Positions 16,599 through 24,718 of a DNA stretch of 39,827 bases are shown one piece after another (the stretch's first letter is position 1; each line of letters starts with the position of its first letter). Origin of the DNA: CAVORB01 sp964395315 (GTDB lineage Bacteria > Pseudomonadota > Gammaproteobacteria > Chromatiales > Chromatiaceae); NCBI GenBank assembly GCA_964395315.1, contig CAYNBI010000022.1, positions 1 through 39,827 on the forward strand, given 5' to 3'. Below the pieces are notes generated by a model. The model did not search any database. It had not been told where the DNA came from and worked only from the letters and a program-made list of their open reading frames with translations. Both the position numbers and the translations under genes were made by a program.

Positions 16599-17054
16599 CT
16601 AGTGTGCCCAGTGCCGGGGGATCCAGCGTTGCTGCATCCGCTCGGAGATGAGCTCGACCAGTCGGGTCCGCTGCTCGGGCTGCAGGCTGTCGCTGAAGTC
16701 GGCGAAGGCATCGACGATCTCGCGCTTGTGCTCGCCTAGCGCCTGACGCCGTTCCTCGAACAAGGCCATGACCTGCTCGCGATCAAGCGTCGGCGCCGCC
16801 ATTAGGCGCTCGACCTCGTCGCCAATCCCGGCTCGGCGTTCCACCCAGTCTCCGCGCAGCCGGCGCAACGCCTCGGCAAAGTCGTCGAGCTGCCGTGACT
16901 GCGCCTCGTCGAGATCGAGCTGGCGCGCCACGCGGGCCTTGACCTGACCGAAGTGGCCCCCGCCGGTGCAATAGCCGCTGTGCCTGGCCCAGGCGAACCC
17001 GGCGGCCGCGATCAGGCCGAGGACGGCGAGCGTGATGAGGGAGATCTTCAACAT
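16599..17054 (-). CDS. Spy/CpxP-like periplasmic protein
   Basis: A 151-residue exported protein. An N-terminal hydrophobic segment (3-22) is followed by a helical, charged mature part. Two family-like segments are visible: VARQLDLDEAQSRQLDDFAEALRRLR near 45-70 and SDSLQPEQRTRLVELISERM near 122-141. These are the repeated LTxxQ-type motifs of Spy, CpxP and ZraP, ATP-independent periplasmic chaperones induced by envelope stress. ATG at 17054 has GGAGG 8 bp upstream. The regulator and kinase genes follow, the usual cpxP/spy arrangement. Confidence 0.82.
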   Translation of the reverse strand: MLKISLITLAVLGLIAAAGFAWARHSGYCTGGGHFGQVKARVARQLDLDEAQSRQLDDFAEALRRLRGDWVERRAGIGDEVERLMAAPTLDREQVMALFEERRQALGEHKREIVDAFADFSDSLQPEQRTRLVELISERMQQRWIPRHWAH

Positions 17055-17128
17055 GGTGCTTTCCTCCGTTTCGTGTTGGGCACGGAACGAAGTCTGGATC
17101 GGGAACGCCGTCACCGGGTTTCGTCGTC

Positions 17129-17153
17129 GTAAGGGTCTGTAACGAAATGTAAC
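17129..17153. promoter_or_regulatory. RstA-like box and three GTAAG/C direct repeats upstream of the spy-like operon
   Basis: Three pentamers, GTAAG at 17129, GTAAC at 17139 and GTAAC at 17149, repeat with an exact 10-bp period. On the minus strand, 17151-17138 reads TACATTTCGTTACA, an exact match to the E. coli RstA box TACATNTNGTTACA. Tandem half-sites one helical turn apart are the normal mode of OmpR-family binding. The site lies about 84-99 bp before the spy-like ATG, a suitable activator position. Confidence 0.7.
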
Positions 17154-17370
17154 CTTCAGGAGCCACACCAGACCGGAGAGGGTTCGGCCTTGTTCCCACT
17201 CCGACCGGATCGGGCCCCAGGGCGCAACCCGCGGTGCCTGTCCCATTCCCGATAATGCGGCGCGGGTGCTCCACGACCTCTCGCCCCCTGGCCGCGACAT
17301 GAAAGAGGCCGGTGCCTCGTGGCAACCGGCCTCGTGTCTTGCGCATTCGCGGGCGATGGGGCAGACACGG

Positions 17371-17811
17371 TCACACGGCTTGATCGCCATTGCCGCGGAG
17401 GGCGAAGTAGAGCCCCATCAGCAGCAGCACGACCTGGAACTCCATACCGCCCATGGGATGGCTCTCGGTGGCGACGAAGCTCCACTGGCCCCAGTGGACC
17501 ATGGCAATCGCCCCGACCATGACCGGGATCACGGCGAGGCCGCCGAGCCGGGTCATCCAATCCTTGCGCAGAGCCCCTCCGGCGAGGACGGCGAGACCGC
17601 CTCCTACTTCCGCGAAGGCCACCAGAAGCGCGACCGTCAGAGGCAGCTGCATCATCTCGGCGAACTGCGCTGGACCCGCGAGCTTGCCGACGCCGTGGAA
17701 CAGGAAGACGCTCGCCAGACCGACACGCAACAGCCAGTGGGCGTGCGGGACGAAGGCGGCAGAGATGGATCGAGAGGGATGCGCGGCCGTGGCCGTGACC
17801 TGGCTGTTCAT
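17371..17811 (-). CDS. DoxX family membrane protein
   Basis: A 146-residue inner-membrane protein with four predicted transmembrane helices. The first carries the DoxX pattern RVGLASVFLFHGVGKLAGP (residues about 27-46), and AFAEVGGGLAVLAGGA follows. DoxX-family proteins are broadly linked to sulfur and redox metabolism, but most members have no proven role. ATG at 17811 has GGAG 6 bp upstream; a TTG four codons earlier is less likely. It lies upstream of the spy-like gene on the same strand but is separated by over 300 bp containing the RstA-like box, so it is probably a separate unit. Confidence 0.85.
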   Translation of the reverse strand: MNSQVTATAAHPSRSISAAFVPHAHWLLRVGLASVFLFHGVGKLAGPAQFAEMMQLPLTVALLVAFAEVGGGLAVLAGGALRKDWMTRLGGLAVIPVMVGAIAMVHWGQWSFVATESHPMGGMEFQVVLLLMGLYFALRGNGDQAV

Positions 17812-17947
17812 TGTCGGCTCCAATTAGTGTCTCGCTGTTGAAGTTCGGTTCGATTTCACGAGACCGTCCTGTCTCATCAGATGTTTCAGCGAGGCATGCT
17901 GCCAGACGGAACACCGCGGAGCTGAGGGGATCGTAAAGAGCACCTCA

Positions 17948-20900
17948 TCAATGGAAATCCCTCGAGGGAATTACCAGATGGCCGAGCAGCGGGGTCAAAT
18001 CCCCGAGCTGGCTGGCGAGGAGATGCGCCACCTCACCCTGCCGCTCCAGCACCCCGTATACCGCCAGCAGGCGTGAGCCCAGCAGCTCGCGCCGCTGCCG
18101 CTCGCCGAGGTCTCGCCATACCACGACATTGATCGAGCCGGTCTCGTCCTCCAGGGTGAGGAAAGTCGCGCCGCTGGCGGTGCTGGGGTGCTGACGGCAG
18201 ATCACCAACCCGGCCGTGCGCGCGCTGCATCCGTGGGGCAAACGGCGTAATCGCTCGGCCGTGACCAGCCGCCGGCTTTGAAGACGGTGCCTGAGGAGGG
18301 CCAGCGGATGGCGGCCCAGGGTGAGGCCCAGGCTGGCATAGTCCGCCACCAGGTCCTGGCCTTCGCTGGGTGCGATCAGATGCGGCGGCGCCTTCTCGAC
18401 CGGGGCGGTGGTCAGCGGGGTGCCCCGCTCGATGCCTGCCACGTCCCAGTAGGCCTGTCGGCGATGTCCGGCCAGCGCGGACAGCGCCCCGGCCGCGGCC
18501 AGGCACTTGAGATCGCGTTTGGCCAGCCCGCCGCGCAGGGCCAGGTCGTTGACGTCGCTGAAAGGCTTTTGCGCACGCGCCGCGACGAGGCGCGCCGCGC
18601 CCTCCGCGGAGAACCCATGCACCCGATTCAAGCCGATACGCAGCGGGGGCTGACGGGTCGATCCAGCTTCGCCCCCGCCCCGTAACGGGGCGGCTGATGG
18701 CGCAAGCTCCAGCGTGCAATCCCAAGCGCTCGCCGTCACGTCCACCGGACGTACCTCCACGCCGTGGCGGCGTGCATCCTGCACGATCTGGGCGGGGGCG
18801 TAGAAGCCCATCGGCTGGCTGTTGAGGAGCGCGCAGGCGAACGCCGCCGGCTCGTGGAGTTTCAGCCAGGCGGACACATAGACCAGCAGCGCGAAACTCG
18901 CGGCGTGGGATTCGGGAAAACCGTATTCGCCGAAGCCCTGGATCTGGCGAAAGATCTGCCGGGCGAAGTCTTCGCGATAGCCGCGCGCGCGCATACCTTC
19001 GATCAGGCGACGCTCGAATTGCTCCAGTCCACCCTTGCGCCGCCACGCCGCCATGGAGCGCCGCACCTGATCGGCCTCGCCCGGGGTGAAGCCGGCCGCC
19101 ACCACGGCGAGCCGCATCACCTGCTCCTGGAAAATCGGCACCCCCAGGGTGCGTTCCAGCACATCCTTTACCGCCTCGCTCGGATAGCTCACCGGCTCCA
19201 GGCCCTGGCGCCGGCGCAGATAGGGATGCACCATGCCTCCCTGGATCGGGCCGGGGCGCACGATGGCGACCTCGATCACCAGGTCGTAGAAACAGCGCGG
19301 CCGCATGCGCGGCAGCATGGCCATCTGCGCGCGCGACTCGATCTGGAACACGCCCACCGTGTCGGCCCGGCCGATCATGTCGTACACCGCCGGGTCCTCG
19401 GACGGGATGTCCGCGATCGCCATCGGCCGGCCGCGCACCGCGGCTACCCCTTCCAGGGCGCGGCGAATGGCGGAGAGCATCCCCAGGGCCAGCACATCCA
19501 CTTTCAGCAAGCCCACGGCATCGAGATCGTCCTTGTCCCACTGGATCAGGGTACGCTCGGCCATTGCCGCGTTCTCGATCGGCACCATCTGCGAAAGCCG
19601 ACCGCGCGCGATCACGAAGCCGCCCACATGCTGGGACAGATGGCGCGGAAAGCCCACCAGATCACCGACCAACCGTATCAGCAGGGCCACCTTGCCATTG
19701 GCGGGATCGAAGCCGGCTTCCGCCAGCCGCTGCGGCAGCACCCGGTGGCCGTCCCACCAGGCCATGGATTTCGCCAGCCGGTCGACCTGCTCCAGGTCGA
19801 AGCCCAGGGCCTTGCCGACGTCGCGCACCGCGCTCCTGGGCCGGTAGCTGATGACGGTAGCGGCCAGCGCCGCGCGCTCGCGACCGTATTTCGCATAGAG
19901 GTACTGGATCACCTCCTCGCGGCGCTCATGCTCGAAATCCACGTCGATGTCCGGCGGCTCGTTGCGCTCGCGCGAGATGAAGCGCTCGAACAGCATGGCC
20001 GTGCACGCCGGGTTCACCTCGGTGATGAAGAGCGCATAGCACACCGCTGAATTGGCCGCCGAGCCGCGCCCCTGGCACAGGATGCCGCGGTCGCGTGCGA
20101 AGCGCACGATGTCGTGTACAGTGAGGAAATACTGCTCGTACCCAAGCTCCCCGATCAGCGCCAGCTCGTGCTCCACCAGGGTGCGCACCTTGCCCGGCAC
20201 GCCGTCGGGGAAGCGCTGCGCCAACCCCTCTTCGGTCAGGCGGCGCAGGTAGGAGATGGGCGTCTCCCCTGCCGGCGTCAGCTCCTCGGGATATTCGTAG
20301 CGCAGCTCGTCGAGGGAGAAGTGGCAGCGCGCCGCGATGGCCAGAGACTGTTCCAGCAGTTGCGCGGGATAGATGCGCGCCAGATCGGCCTGCTCGCGCA
20401 AATGACGCTCGCCGTTGGGATACAACTCGGCGCCGGCGCCAAACACCGGCACACCGAGACGGATGGCGGTGACGGCGTCCTGCAGCGGGCGCCGCTCCGC
20501 GGTGTGCATGTGTACGTCGCCCGCCGCCACCAGCTTCAGTCCGGCTGCCTCGCCCAGCAGGCTCAGGCGCGCCAGTCGGCCGGCATCATCGGGACCACGG
20601 AACAATTCCACCGCCAGCCATGAGCGCCCCGGAAAACCCGCCGCGAGCGCCCGCGCCTGTTCCGGGGAAGGCCGGGGATCGGGCAGCAGCAGCGCGAGGC
20701 AGCCGGGCAACCCTGTGCAGATATCCGCAAACGCAAGCCGGTAACGGCCCTTGACGGCATGACGCCGTCCCTGAGTAATCAGTGAGGACAAACGGCCGTA
20801 TCCGGACCGTTCGGTCGCCAGCAGCACCACCCGTGGACCCTCGGTACAGCGGATCTCGCTGCCCACGAGGAGCTTGAGTCCGCACCCCTTGGCCGCCGTG

Positions 20901-21055
20901 TGGGCGCGCACGATGCCGGCCAGGGAACATTCGTCGGTCAGCGCCAGGGCCGCATAACCCAGCTCGTGCGCGCGCGCCACCAGCTCCTCCGGATGCGAGG
21001 CGCCGCGCAGAAAGGTGAAGTTGGACAGGCAGTGCAGCTCGGCGTAGGCGGTCAT
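17948..21055 (-). CDS. dnaE2: error-prone DNA polymerase DnaE2 (ImuC)
   Basis: A 1035-residue C-family polymerase alpha subunit, the normal DnaE2 length. The N-terminal PHP domain starts at TAYAELHCLSNFTFLRGASHPEEL. The catalytic palm includes PDIDVDFEHERREEVI. DnaE2 performs translesion synthesis and SOS-induced mutagenesis together with ImuA and ImuB. ATG at 21055 lies 8 bp after imuB. The open frame runs 70 codons further into imuB and is rejected as coding there. The last gene of the operon ends in a VIPSRDFH-type tail. Confidence 0.96.
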   Translation of the reverse strand: MTAYAELHCLSNFTFLRGASHPEELVARAHELGYAALALTDECSLAGIVRAHTAAKGCGLKLLVGSEIRCTEGPRVVLLATERSGYGRLSSLITQGRRHAVKGRYRLAFADICTGLPGCLALLLPDPRPSPEQARALAAGFPGRSWLAVELFRGPDDAGRLARLSLLGEAAGLKLVAAGDVHMHTAERRPLQDAVTAIRLGVPVFGAGAELYPNGERHLREQADLARIYPAQLLEQSLAIAARCHFSLDELRYEYPEELTPAGETPISYLRRLTEEGLAQRFPDGVPGKVRTLVEHELALIGELGYEQYFLTVHDIVRFARDRGILCQGRGSAANSAVCYALFITEVNPACTAMLFERFISRERNEPPDIDVDFEHERREEVIQYLYAKYGRERAALAATVISYRPRSAVRDVGKALGFDLEQVDRLAKSMAWWDGHRVLPQRLAEAGFDPANGKVALLIRLVGDLVGFPRHLSQHVGGFVIARGRLSQMVPIENAAMAERTLIQWDKDDLDAVGLLKVDVLALGMLSAIRRALEGVAAVRGRPMAIADIPSEDPAVYDMIGRADTVGVFQIESRAQMAMLPRMRPRCFYDLVIEVAIVRPGPIQGGMVHPYLRRRQGLEPVSYPSEAVKDVLERTLGVPIFQEQVMRLAVVAAGFTPGEADQVRRSMAAWRRKGGLEQFERRLIEGMRARGYREDFARQIFRQIQGFGEYGFPESHAASFALLVYVSAWLKLHEPAAFACALLNSQPMGFYAPAQIVQDARRHGVEVRPVDVTASAWDCTLELAPSAAPLRGGGEAGSTRQPPLRIGLNRVHGFSAEGAARLVAARAQKPFSDVNDLALRGGLAKRDLKCLAAAGALSALAGHRRQAYWDVAGIERGTPLTTAPVEKAPPHLIAPSEGQDLVADYASLGLTLGRHPLALLRHRLQSRRLVTAERLRRLPHGCSARTAGLVICRQHPSTASGATFLTLEDETGSINVVVWRDLGERQRRELLGSRLLAVYGVLERQGEVAHLLASQLGDLTPLLGHLVIPSRDFH

Positions 21056-21063
21056 GCCCGTCC

Positions 21064-22470
21064 TCACGCAAACAGCCCATGCACGAACCACTCGCCGCTG
21101 ACACGCTCGCGATACACCCACAGCTGAGCGCCGTTTCGATCCTGCGCCACGTAATAGTCGCGCGTCACCTCCATGCCGTCCCACCAGCCGCTCTCGATGC
21201 GTTCCGGTCCCGCCTTGAGCACCAGATGGCCGTCGCGGCAAGGCGCAGGCCGAGGCAGCAGCCACAAGGGGCGCGCAACCTTGCCCGGCACTGCCGCCTC
21301 ATGCCCCGCCGCGCAGGGCTGCCAGGCACGTTCCGGCCGATGGTCGGCGGTCGGCGCGATGCCATGTACCGCCTCCTTGCCGAGGCGGATGCGCAGGCGC
21401 TCCAAGAGCAGATTGCCATCCACCTCCCGCTCCTGTGCCTGGAACAGGTCGGCGGTCACGGCCACAAGCGGCAGGATGCGGCTGGCATGCAACACGATGG
21501 CATTCACCGGGGCAGGCAGGCGGGCGCGGGCCAGGGTTTCGCGGAGCAGGAGCAGCATCCGCGCCGCGTCGCCCGTCGGCTGCACGAATCCCAGCCGCAG
21601 CACGGTATCCGGCGCCTCTTGGTGGCAACAGGCGAGCTCGAGTTCCTGCACGCCGGCCTGACGCAGTCCGAGCCAGCCCTCCAGCTCCGGCAGCAGGCGG
21701 CGCGCGGCGAACAGCAGGGCTTCTGCTTCATACACCGGTGCCGGCAACGCCAGGCGGCGCGCGAAAGTGGGCGGGTGCACGAAAAACGCGCGCGCCTCGG
21801 GCAGCCTGCCCAGCACGCGGTCCAGCTCGTCCAGCAACCTGCAACCGAAACGGCGTGCCAGGCCGGCGCGCGGCAGGCGCAGGCAATCCCCCAGGGTATG
21901 CGCCCCGATTTTTCCCAATCCTTCAAGGATGTCGGCAGGCTGATCGAGCAGCGTCAGCGGCAGCGCGACAATGGTCTGTTCGAGCGCCGCCAGTTCGCGC
22001 ACGATGGCCTGGGCGCCGGCACGTGCTAGCAGCCAGGCGCCGAGCGCCGTCGGCGCACAGGCGTGGGTGAACGCGTAGCCCAGCTCCTCCAAATCGGACA
22101 GCACCCGGCCAAGCAGGCGGTCGAGACCGCGATGCAGTTGAAGGCAGCTCCCAATCTCCAGCAGCAGCCCGGTTGGGGGCTGGAGGCTCACGGCCGGGGT
22201 GAAGCGGCCGGCCCAAGCAGCCAGGCCGGCCAGGGACTCGCGTTCCGCCGCCAGGTCGCGCGCATGCACGACAAGCCCGCTCACCAGCGCCTGAGCGGCG
22301 GGAACCGCCATGCCGGACCGCACCCCGCGGGCAGCGGCTTCCGCATTGCAGGCCACGACCCGCAAGCGCCCGCCTTGCTTCTCGGTAACCGCCAGCGGCG
22401 CAGGCTCAGCGCTGCCGCGGGAAAAGATGGCTACCGGAAGCGCTGGAAAATGAAGGCCAAGCCACAACAT
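21064..22470 (-). CDS. imuB: ImuB, catalytically inactive Y-family polymerase homologue
   Basis: A 468-residue DinB-like protein of the mutasome. ImuB links DnaE2 to the beta clamp and to ImuA. The N-terminus reads LWLGLHFPALPVAIF where active Y-family enzymes have the metal-binding DMDAFYA motif, so the catalytic Asp is missing, as is normal for ImuB. The later helix-hairpin-helix part (IGAHTLGDCLRLPRAGLARRFG) and little-finger-like region are present. I could not identify a confident clamp-binding motif by eye. It lies 33 bp after imuA and 8 bp before dnaE2. Confidence 0.94.
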   Translation of the reverse strand: MLWLGLHFPALPVAIFSRGSAEPAPLAVTEKQGGRLRVVACNAEAAARGVRSGMAVPAAQALVSGLVVHARDLAAERESLAGLAAWAGRFTPAVSLQPPTGLLLEIGSCLQLHRGLDRLLGRVLSDLEELGYAFTHACAPTALGAWLLARAGAQAIVRELAALEQTIVALPLTLLDQPADILEGLGKIGAHTLGDCLRLPRAGLARRFGCRLLDELDRVLGRLPEARAFFVHPPTFARRLALPAPVYEAEALLFAARRLLPELEGWLGLRQAGVQELELACCHQEAPDTVLRLGFVQPTGDAARMLLLLRETLARARLPAPVNAIVLHASRILPLVAVTADLFQAQEREVDGNLLLERLRIRLGKEAVHGIAPTADHRPERAWQPCAAGHEAAVPGKVARPLWLLPRPAPCRDGHLVLKAGPERIESGWWDGMEVTRDYYVAQDRNGAQLWVYRERVSGEWFVHGLFA

Positions 22471-22503
22471 GAACAGTCTCCACGACGGCCGGGGCTGCGC
22501 CGC

Positions 22504-23205
22504 TCAGCCTGCCCGGGGGGCGCGGGCCGTTTCCCCGGGATATGCGGGAGGTGGAACTGACGGAGTTGCGGGATGCGCGCTTGCGATCCGTGGCAAATCG
22601 ACCCGCACCGGCTTGGTCACCGGCCCGCCGCGGCGTTTGAGAACGTACACCGCAAGACCGCTCGCCGCAGGCGCCAGGTGCAGCCTCAGCGCGGCGGGGG
22701 AGCACTCCCGCGCGGCGCAGCCGGGGCGGAACAGGACACCCCAGGCCCGTCCGGTTTCCGCCGCCAGTTGCAGGCGGCGCATGCGCCGTTCGTCGGGCGC
22801 TCTCAGCCACGCCAAGACGGTGCCGCAGGCCCCCGAACGCAGCGCCTGCTCCGCCGCCCACCAGGCATCGTCAGCCGCTTGCGTCCGGGCCACCAACAGC
22901 CGCTCCAAAGCCAGCCCAGCAGCGGCCAGCGCGGGCGCATAGGGCACATGGGGCGGCGCCACCCAGGCCAGCCATCCATCTTCCCGTGAAAGGCGGGCCA
23001 ACGCCGGCATCAGCAGGCGCAGTTCGCCGATCCCCTCTCGCTCGGTGAGGATCTCGGTCAGGGCGCCGCGCGGCCAGCCACCACCCGGCAACAGCTCATC
23101 CAGTTCGGAAAAACCGGTCGGCAGGGTCTCCCCTGCCGTCTGCGCGCGCTGATCGCCCCGCCAGATGCCGGGGTGGCGCAATAACCTATCCAGGGGCCTG
23201 CTCAT
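22504..23205 (-). CDS. imuA: ImuA, RecA-like mutasome protein
   Basis: A 233-residue RecA-fold protein. ImuA is required with ImuB and DnaE2 for damage-induced mutagenesis. LPTGFSELDELLPGGGWPRGALTEIL at about 28-53 is the family opening, with a degenerate Walker A (GGGWPRG lacks the GKT). The C-terminus is Pro/Ala-rich. ATG at 23205 overlaps the lexA stop as TGATG, so translation is probably coupled; a GTG one codon earlier is also in frame. Position between lexA and imuB confirms the call. Confidence 0.93.
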   Translation of the reverse strand: MSRPLDRLLRHPGIWRGDQRAQTAGETLPTGFSELDELLPGGGWPRGALTEILTEREGIGELRLLMPALARLSREDGWLAWVAPPHVPYAPALAAAGLALERLLVARTQAADDAWWAAEQALRSGACGTVLAWLRAPDERRMRRLQLAAETGRAWGVLFRPGCAARECSPAALRLHLAPAASGLAVYVLKRRGGPVTKPVRVDLPRIASAHPATPSVPPPAYPGETARAPRAG

Positions 23206-23804
23206 CACCGGTAGGAACGCATCTGTCCTACCAGCACACCCTGAATCTGCACCTCGCCGGGATCGAGCTCCAGCACCTCCATAGCGCTGTTCTCCGGGTA
23301 GAGCATCGTGCGCCCTGGTTGCTGCAGGATTCGTTTCAGCGTGACCTCCTCTCCCCGCACCAGGGCGACGACGATCTCGCCATTGCGGGCGGTCTCGCGC
23401 TGCTCGATGACCACATAGTCACCGTCCAGGATCCCGGCCTCGCGCATCGAGTCGCCCCGAACCTTGAGCACATAGCACGGCTTATCCGTACGCAGCTGTG
23501 GCGGAACTTGAAGAAATTCCGGCTGCGGCACGGCCTCGATCGGCCGACCGGCGGCGATGATCCCGAGGAGGGGGATACCTTCATCGCCGGCCTCGTTTGG
23601 AATCAGCCGTATGCCCCGGTGCTGTCCGTCCATCGGTTCCACGAAACCCGCCGCCACCAGGGCTCGCACGTGCTTGTGCAGCGAGCCGCGGGAGTGCAGC
23701 CCGAGCATCGCGCAGAGCTCATCCAGGGTCGGCGGATGCTCGAAATGCCTCGCGTTGTCGCGCAGGAAATCCAGGATCTCTCGTTGACGTCGAGTCAGTC
23801 GCAT
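23205..23804 (-). CDS. lexA: LexA repressor of the mutasome operon
   Basis: A 199-residue SOS repressor. The N-terminal winged helix contains LTRRQREILDFLRDNARHFEHPPTLDELCAMLGL, with recognition region HSRGSLHKHVRAL, unlike the E. coli SPNAAEEHLKAL. The self-cleavage bond is Ala85-Gly86 (GIIAAGRP). The Ser-Lys dyad is Ser119 (GDSMREAGI) and Lys157 (EEVTLKR). I chose ATG at 23804 because the TATAAT at 23838-23833 would start transcription near 23826, leaving no leader for the ATG at 23822. It heads the lexA-imuA-imuB-dnaE2 operon and probably represses it. Confidence 0.94.
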   Translation of the reverse strand: MRLTRRQREILDFLRDNARHFEHPPTLDELCAMLGLHSRGSLHKHVRALVAAGFVEPMDGQHRGIRLIPNEAGDEGIPLLGIIAAGRPIEAVPQPEFLQVPPQLRTDKPCYVLKVRGDSMREAGILDGDYVVIEQRETARNGEIVVALVRGEEVTLKRILQQPGRTMLYPENSAMEVLELDPGEVQIQGVLVGQMRSYR

Positions 23805-23813
23805 AGTCGTAAT

Positions 23814-23828
23814 GTTCTCCATTGGTTC
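23814..23828. promoter_or_regulatory. LexA operator of direct-repeat type, GTTC-N7-GTTC
   Basis: Plus strand GTTC (23814-23817), seven bases, GTTC (23825-23828). This is the alphaproteobacterial and Acidobacterium LexA box, not the CTGT-N8-ACAG box of enteric Gammaproteobacteria. It lies immediately downstream of the lexA -10 hexamer, between the predicted transcription start and the ATG at 23804, a position suited to autorepression. Confidence 0.65.
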
Positions 23829-23832
23829 TCTT

Positions 23833-23838
23833 ATTATA
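23833..23838 (-). promoter_or_regulatory. lexA: lexA promoter -10 element
   Basis: On the minus strand this reads TATAAT, a perfect sigma-70 -10 hexamer, 29 bp before the chosen lexA ATG. No good -35 hexamer lies 16-18 bp upstream (TATCCG is the nearest). Confidence 0.6.
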
Positions 23839-23861
23839 TGCCGTCTCATGGAAAACGGATA

Positions 23862-23873
23862 GAGAACGAGAAC
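23862..23873. repeat. tandem GAGAAC hexamer pair upstream of lexA
   Basis: GAGAACGAGAAC is an exact tandem of the hexamer whose complement, GTTCTC, occurs twice at the LexA operator (23814 and 23825). It lies just upstream of the predicted -35 region. It could be a second, irregular LexA contact; GAAC-N2-GAAC is not a standard box. Confidence 0.45.
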
Positions 23874-24240
23874 AATCTTCCAGGCATCAGCCAACGGAGC
23901 CTCACCATACGGAAGGTCTGTCTAGTCTCTTGGCGAAATACCGGCACAAAACCTGGAACCCGGCGCCGGAACCCCTGCAGTTCGCCGGGACCGACGGGAT
24001 TCGGCTACAGCCGGCGAATCCGCCCGGCGGCAGCCAGATGAATCCCGATGCGTATGGGGGGAGAGGACCTGATCGGTATCCTGGAGCCCCGGACTCGCCT
24101 CCCTGGGAACGGGCGTTTGCAATCACGCTATCGGGGTGCGAACTCGGTTGCAGAGGTGCCGGTAACGTTTTCTTAATTCGCGCACCATTGGTCAATCCTC
24201 GGACACCCAATTGATCGCGGCCCGGACAAGCTCACCATGA
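23874..24240. other. gene-free GC-rich intergenic stretch with a hairpin
   Basis: Open frames on both strands here have no ribosome-binding site and read as spurious. One hairpin is visible at 23998-24020: GATT-CGGC, loop TACA, GCCG, a three-base bulge, AATC. Nothing else was recognised. The stretch ends where base composition changes abruptly to AT-rich. Confidence 0.4.
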
Positions 24241-24443
24241 TTTCTGCTGGACGGATATGACAACTGCAACCTGTGCACACAAACCAATTGACCGAGGAAT
24301 TCAACCGTGCTAGCCGAGAGGAATAGATCAGTATTCGGCCATATTCCGTATCTTCATGATTTCCCGATCAAAAAAAGATGGCCAAAATGTGACCAATCCA
24401 ACAAATCGTTAACAGTTCTTAATGTCTGCCGGATTCCGAAGCA

Positions 24444-24449
24444 TATAAT
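24444..24449 (+). promoter_or_regulatory. candidate -10 element in the AT-rich island
   Basis: A perfect TATAAT in the context GCATATAATTC. It would start transcription near 24456, directly at the DnaA box pair, with a leader of about 260 nt to the 72-residue gene at 24719. The -35 region is weak. Confidence 0.45.
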
Positions 24450-24457
24450 TCACAGAG

Positions 24458-24480
24458 TTATCCACAGAAAATGTGGATAA
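24458..24480. promoter_or_regulatory. inverted pair of perfect DnaA boxes
   Basis: TTATCCACA (24458-24466), five bases (GAAAA), TGTGGATAA (24472-24480). Both arms are perfect strong DnaA boxes (TTATNCACA class), in opposite orientation, inside the AT-rich island. They could be a DnaA-controlled promoter, a DnaA titration site or part of a replication origin. No dnaA, dnaN or mnmG gene is in the window. Confidence 0.7.
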
Positions 24481-24627
24481 GAAAACATTTTTCATCATGA
24501 ACTTAACCTTGTCGTCACGTTTCGAGAATTAACTTCAATAATGAACCGTAATCAACGTGTTCGCGCCATTGGGGCAGGCCTCGCTGGCCGAGATGGTCAG
24601 CCTGAACAACGAACACGAGAAGCGGAA

Positions 24628-24649
24628 AACTGTGACCCGCATCACAGTT
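24628..24649. promoter_or_regulatory. CRP/Vfr-type site, 22-bp perfect palindrome
   Basis: AACTGTGA, CCCGCA, TCACAGTT: an 8+8 perfect inverted repeat containing the full TGTGA-N6-TCACA CRP consensus. Its centre (24638.5) lies about 80 bp before the ATG at 24719, consistent with cAMP-CRP activation of that small gene. Confidence 0.75.
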
Positions 24650-24718
24650 CGTACGTCGGGCAGACTCTGGCTTCTGACCAGGGGGTCACTTCACAACAAC
24701 TGCCTCAGGAGGATTTCG

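Larger units (their letters stand above)
24241..24560. other. AT-rich island
   Basis: This stretch is far richer in A+T than its surroundings. The 60-base rows 24361-24420 and 24481-24540 contain about 37% and 32% G+C by count, against clearly GC-rich DNA elsewhere. It contains A-tracts, a TATAAT hexamer and an inverted pair of DnaA boxes, and no supported gene. Confidence 0.75.

Noticed and set aside
21056..21265. N-terminal extension of dnaE2 by 70 codons
   Set aside because: It lies inside imuB, shows no DnaE-like sequence, and the PHP domain begins right after the ATG at 21055.
23805..23822. LexA start at the ATG at 23822
   Set aside because: The TATAAT at 23838-23833 would leave a leader of only a few bases before this ATG, and the LexA family normally starts close to LTxRQxEIL.
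23902..24210. A 102-codon minus-strand frame upstream of lexA
   Set aside because: It has no ribosome-binding site and no recognisable domain, and overlapping frames on both strands look similar, so non-coding is more likely.
24241..24560. Calling the AT-rich island the chromosomal oriC
   Set aside because: Only two DnaA boxes are visible and no dnaA, dnaN, mnmG or parAB neighbour is present; kept as a DnaA-related site only.
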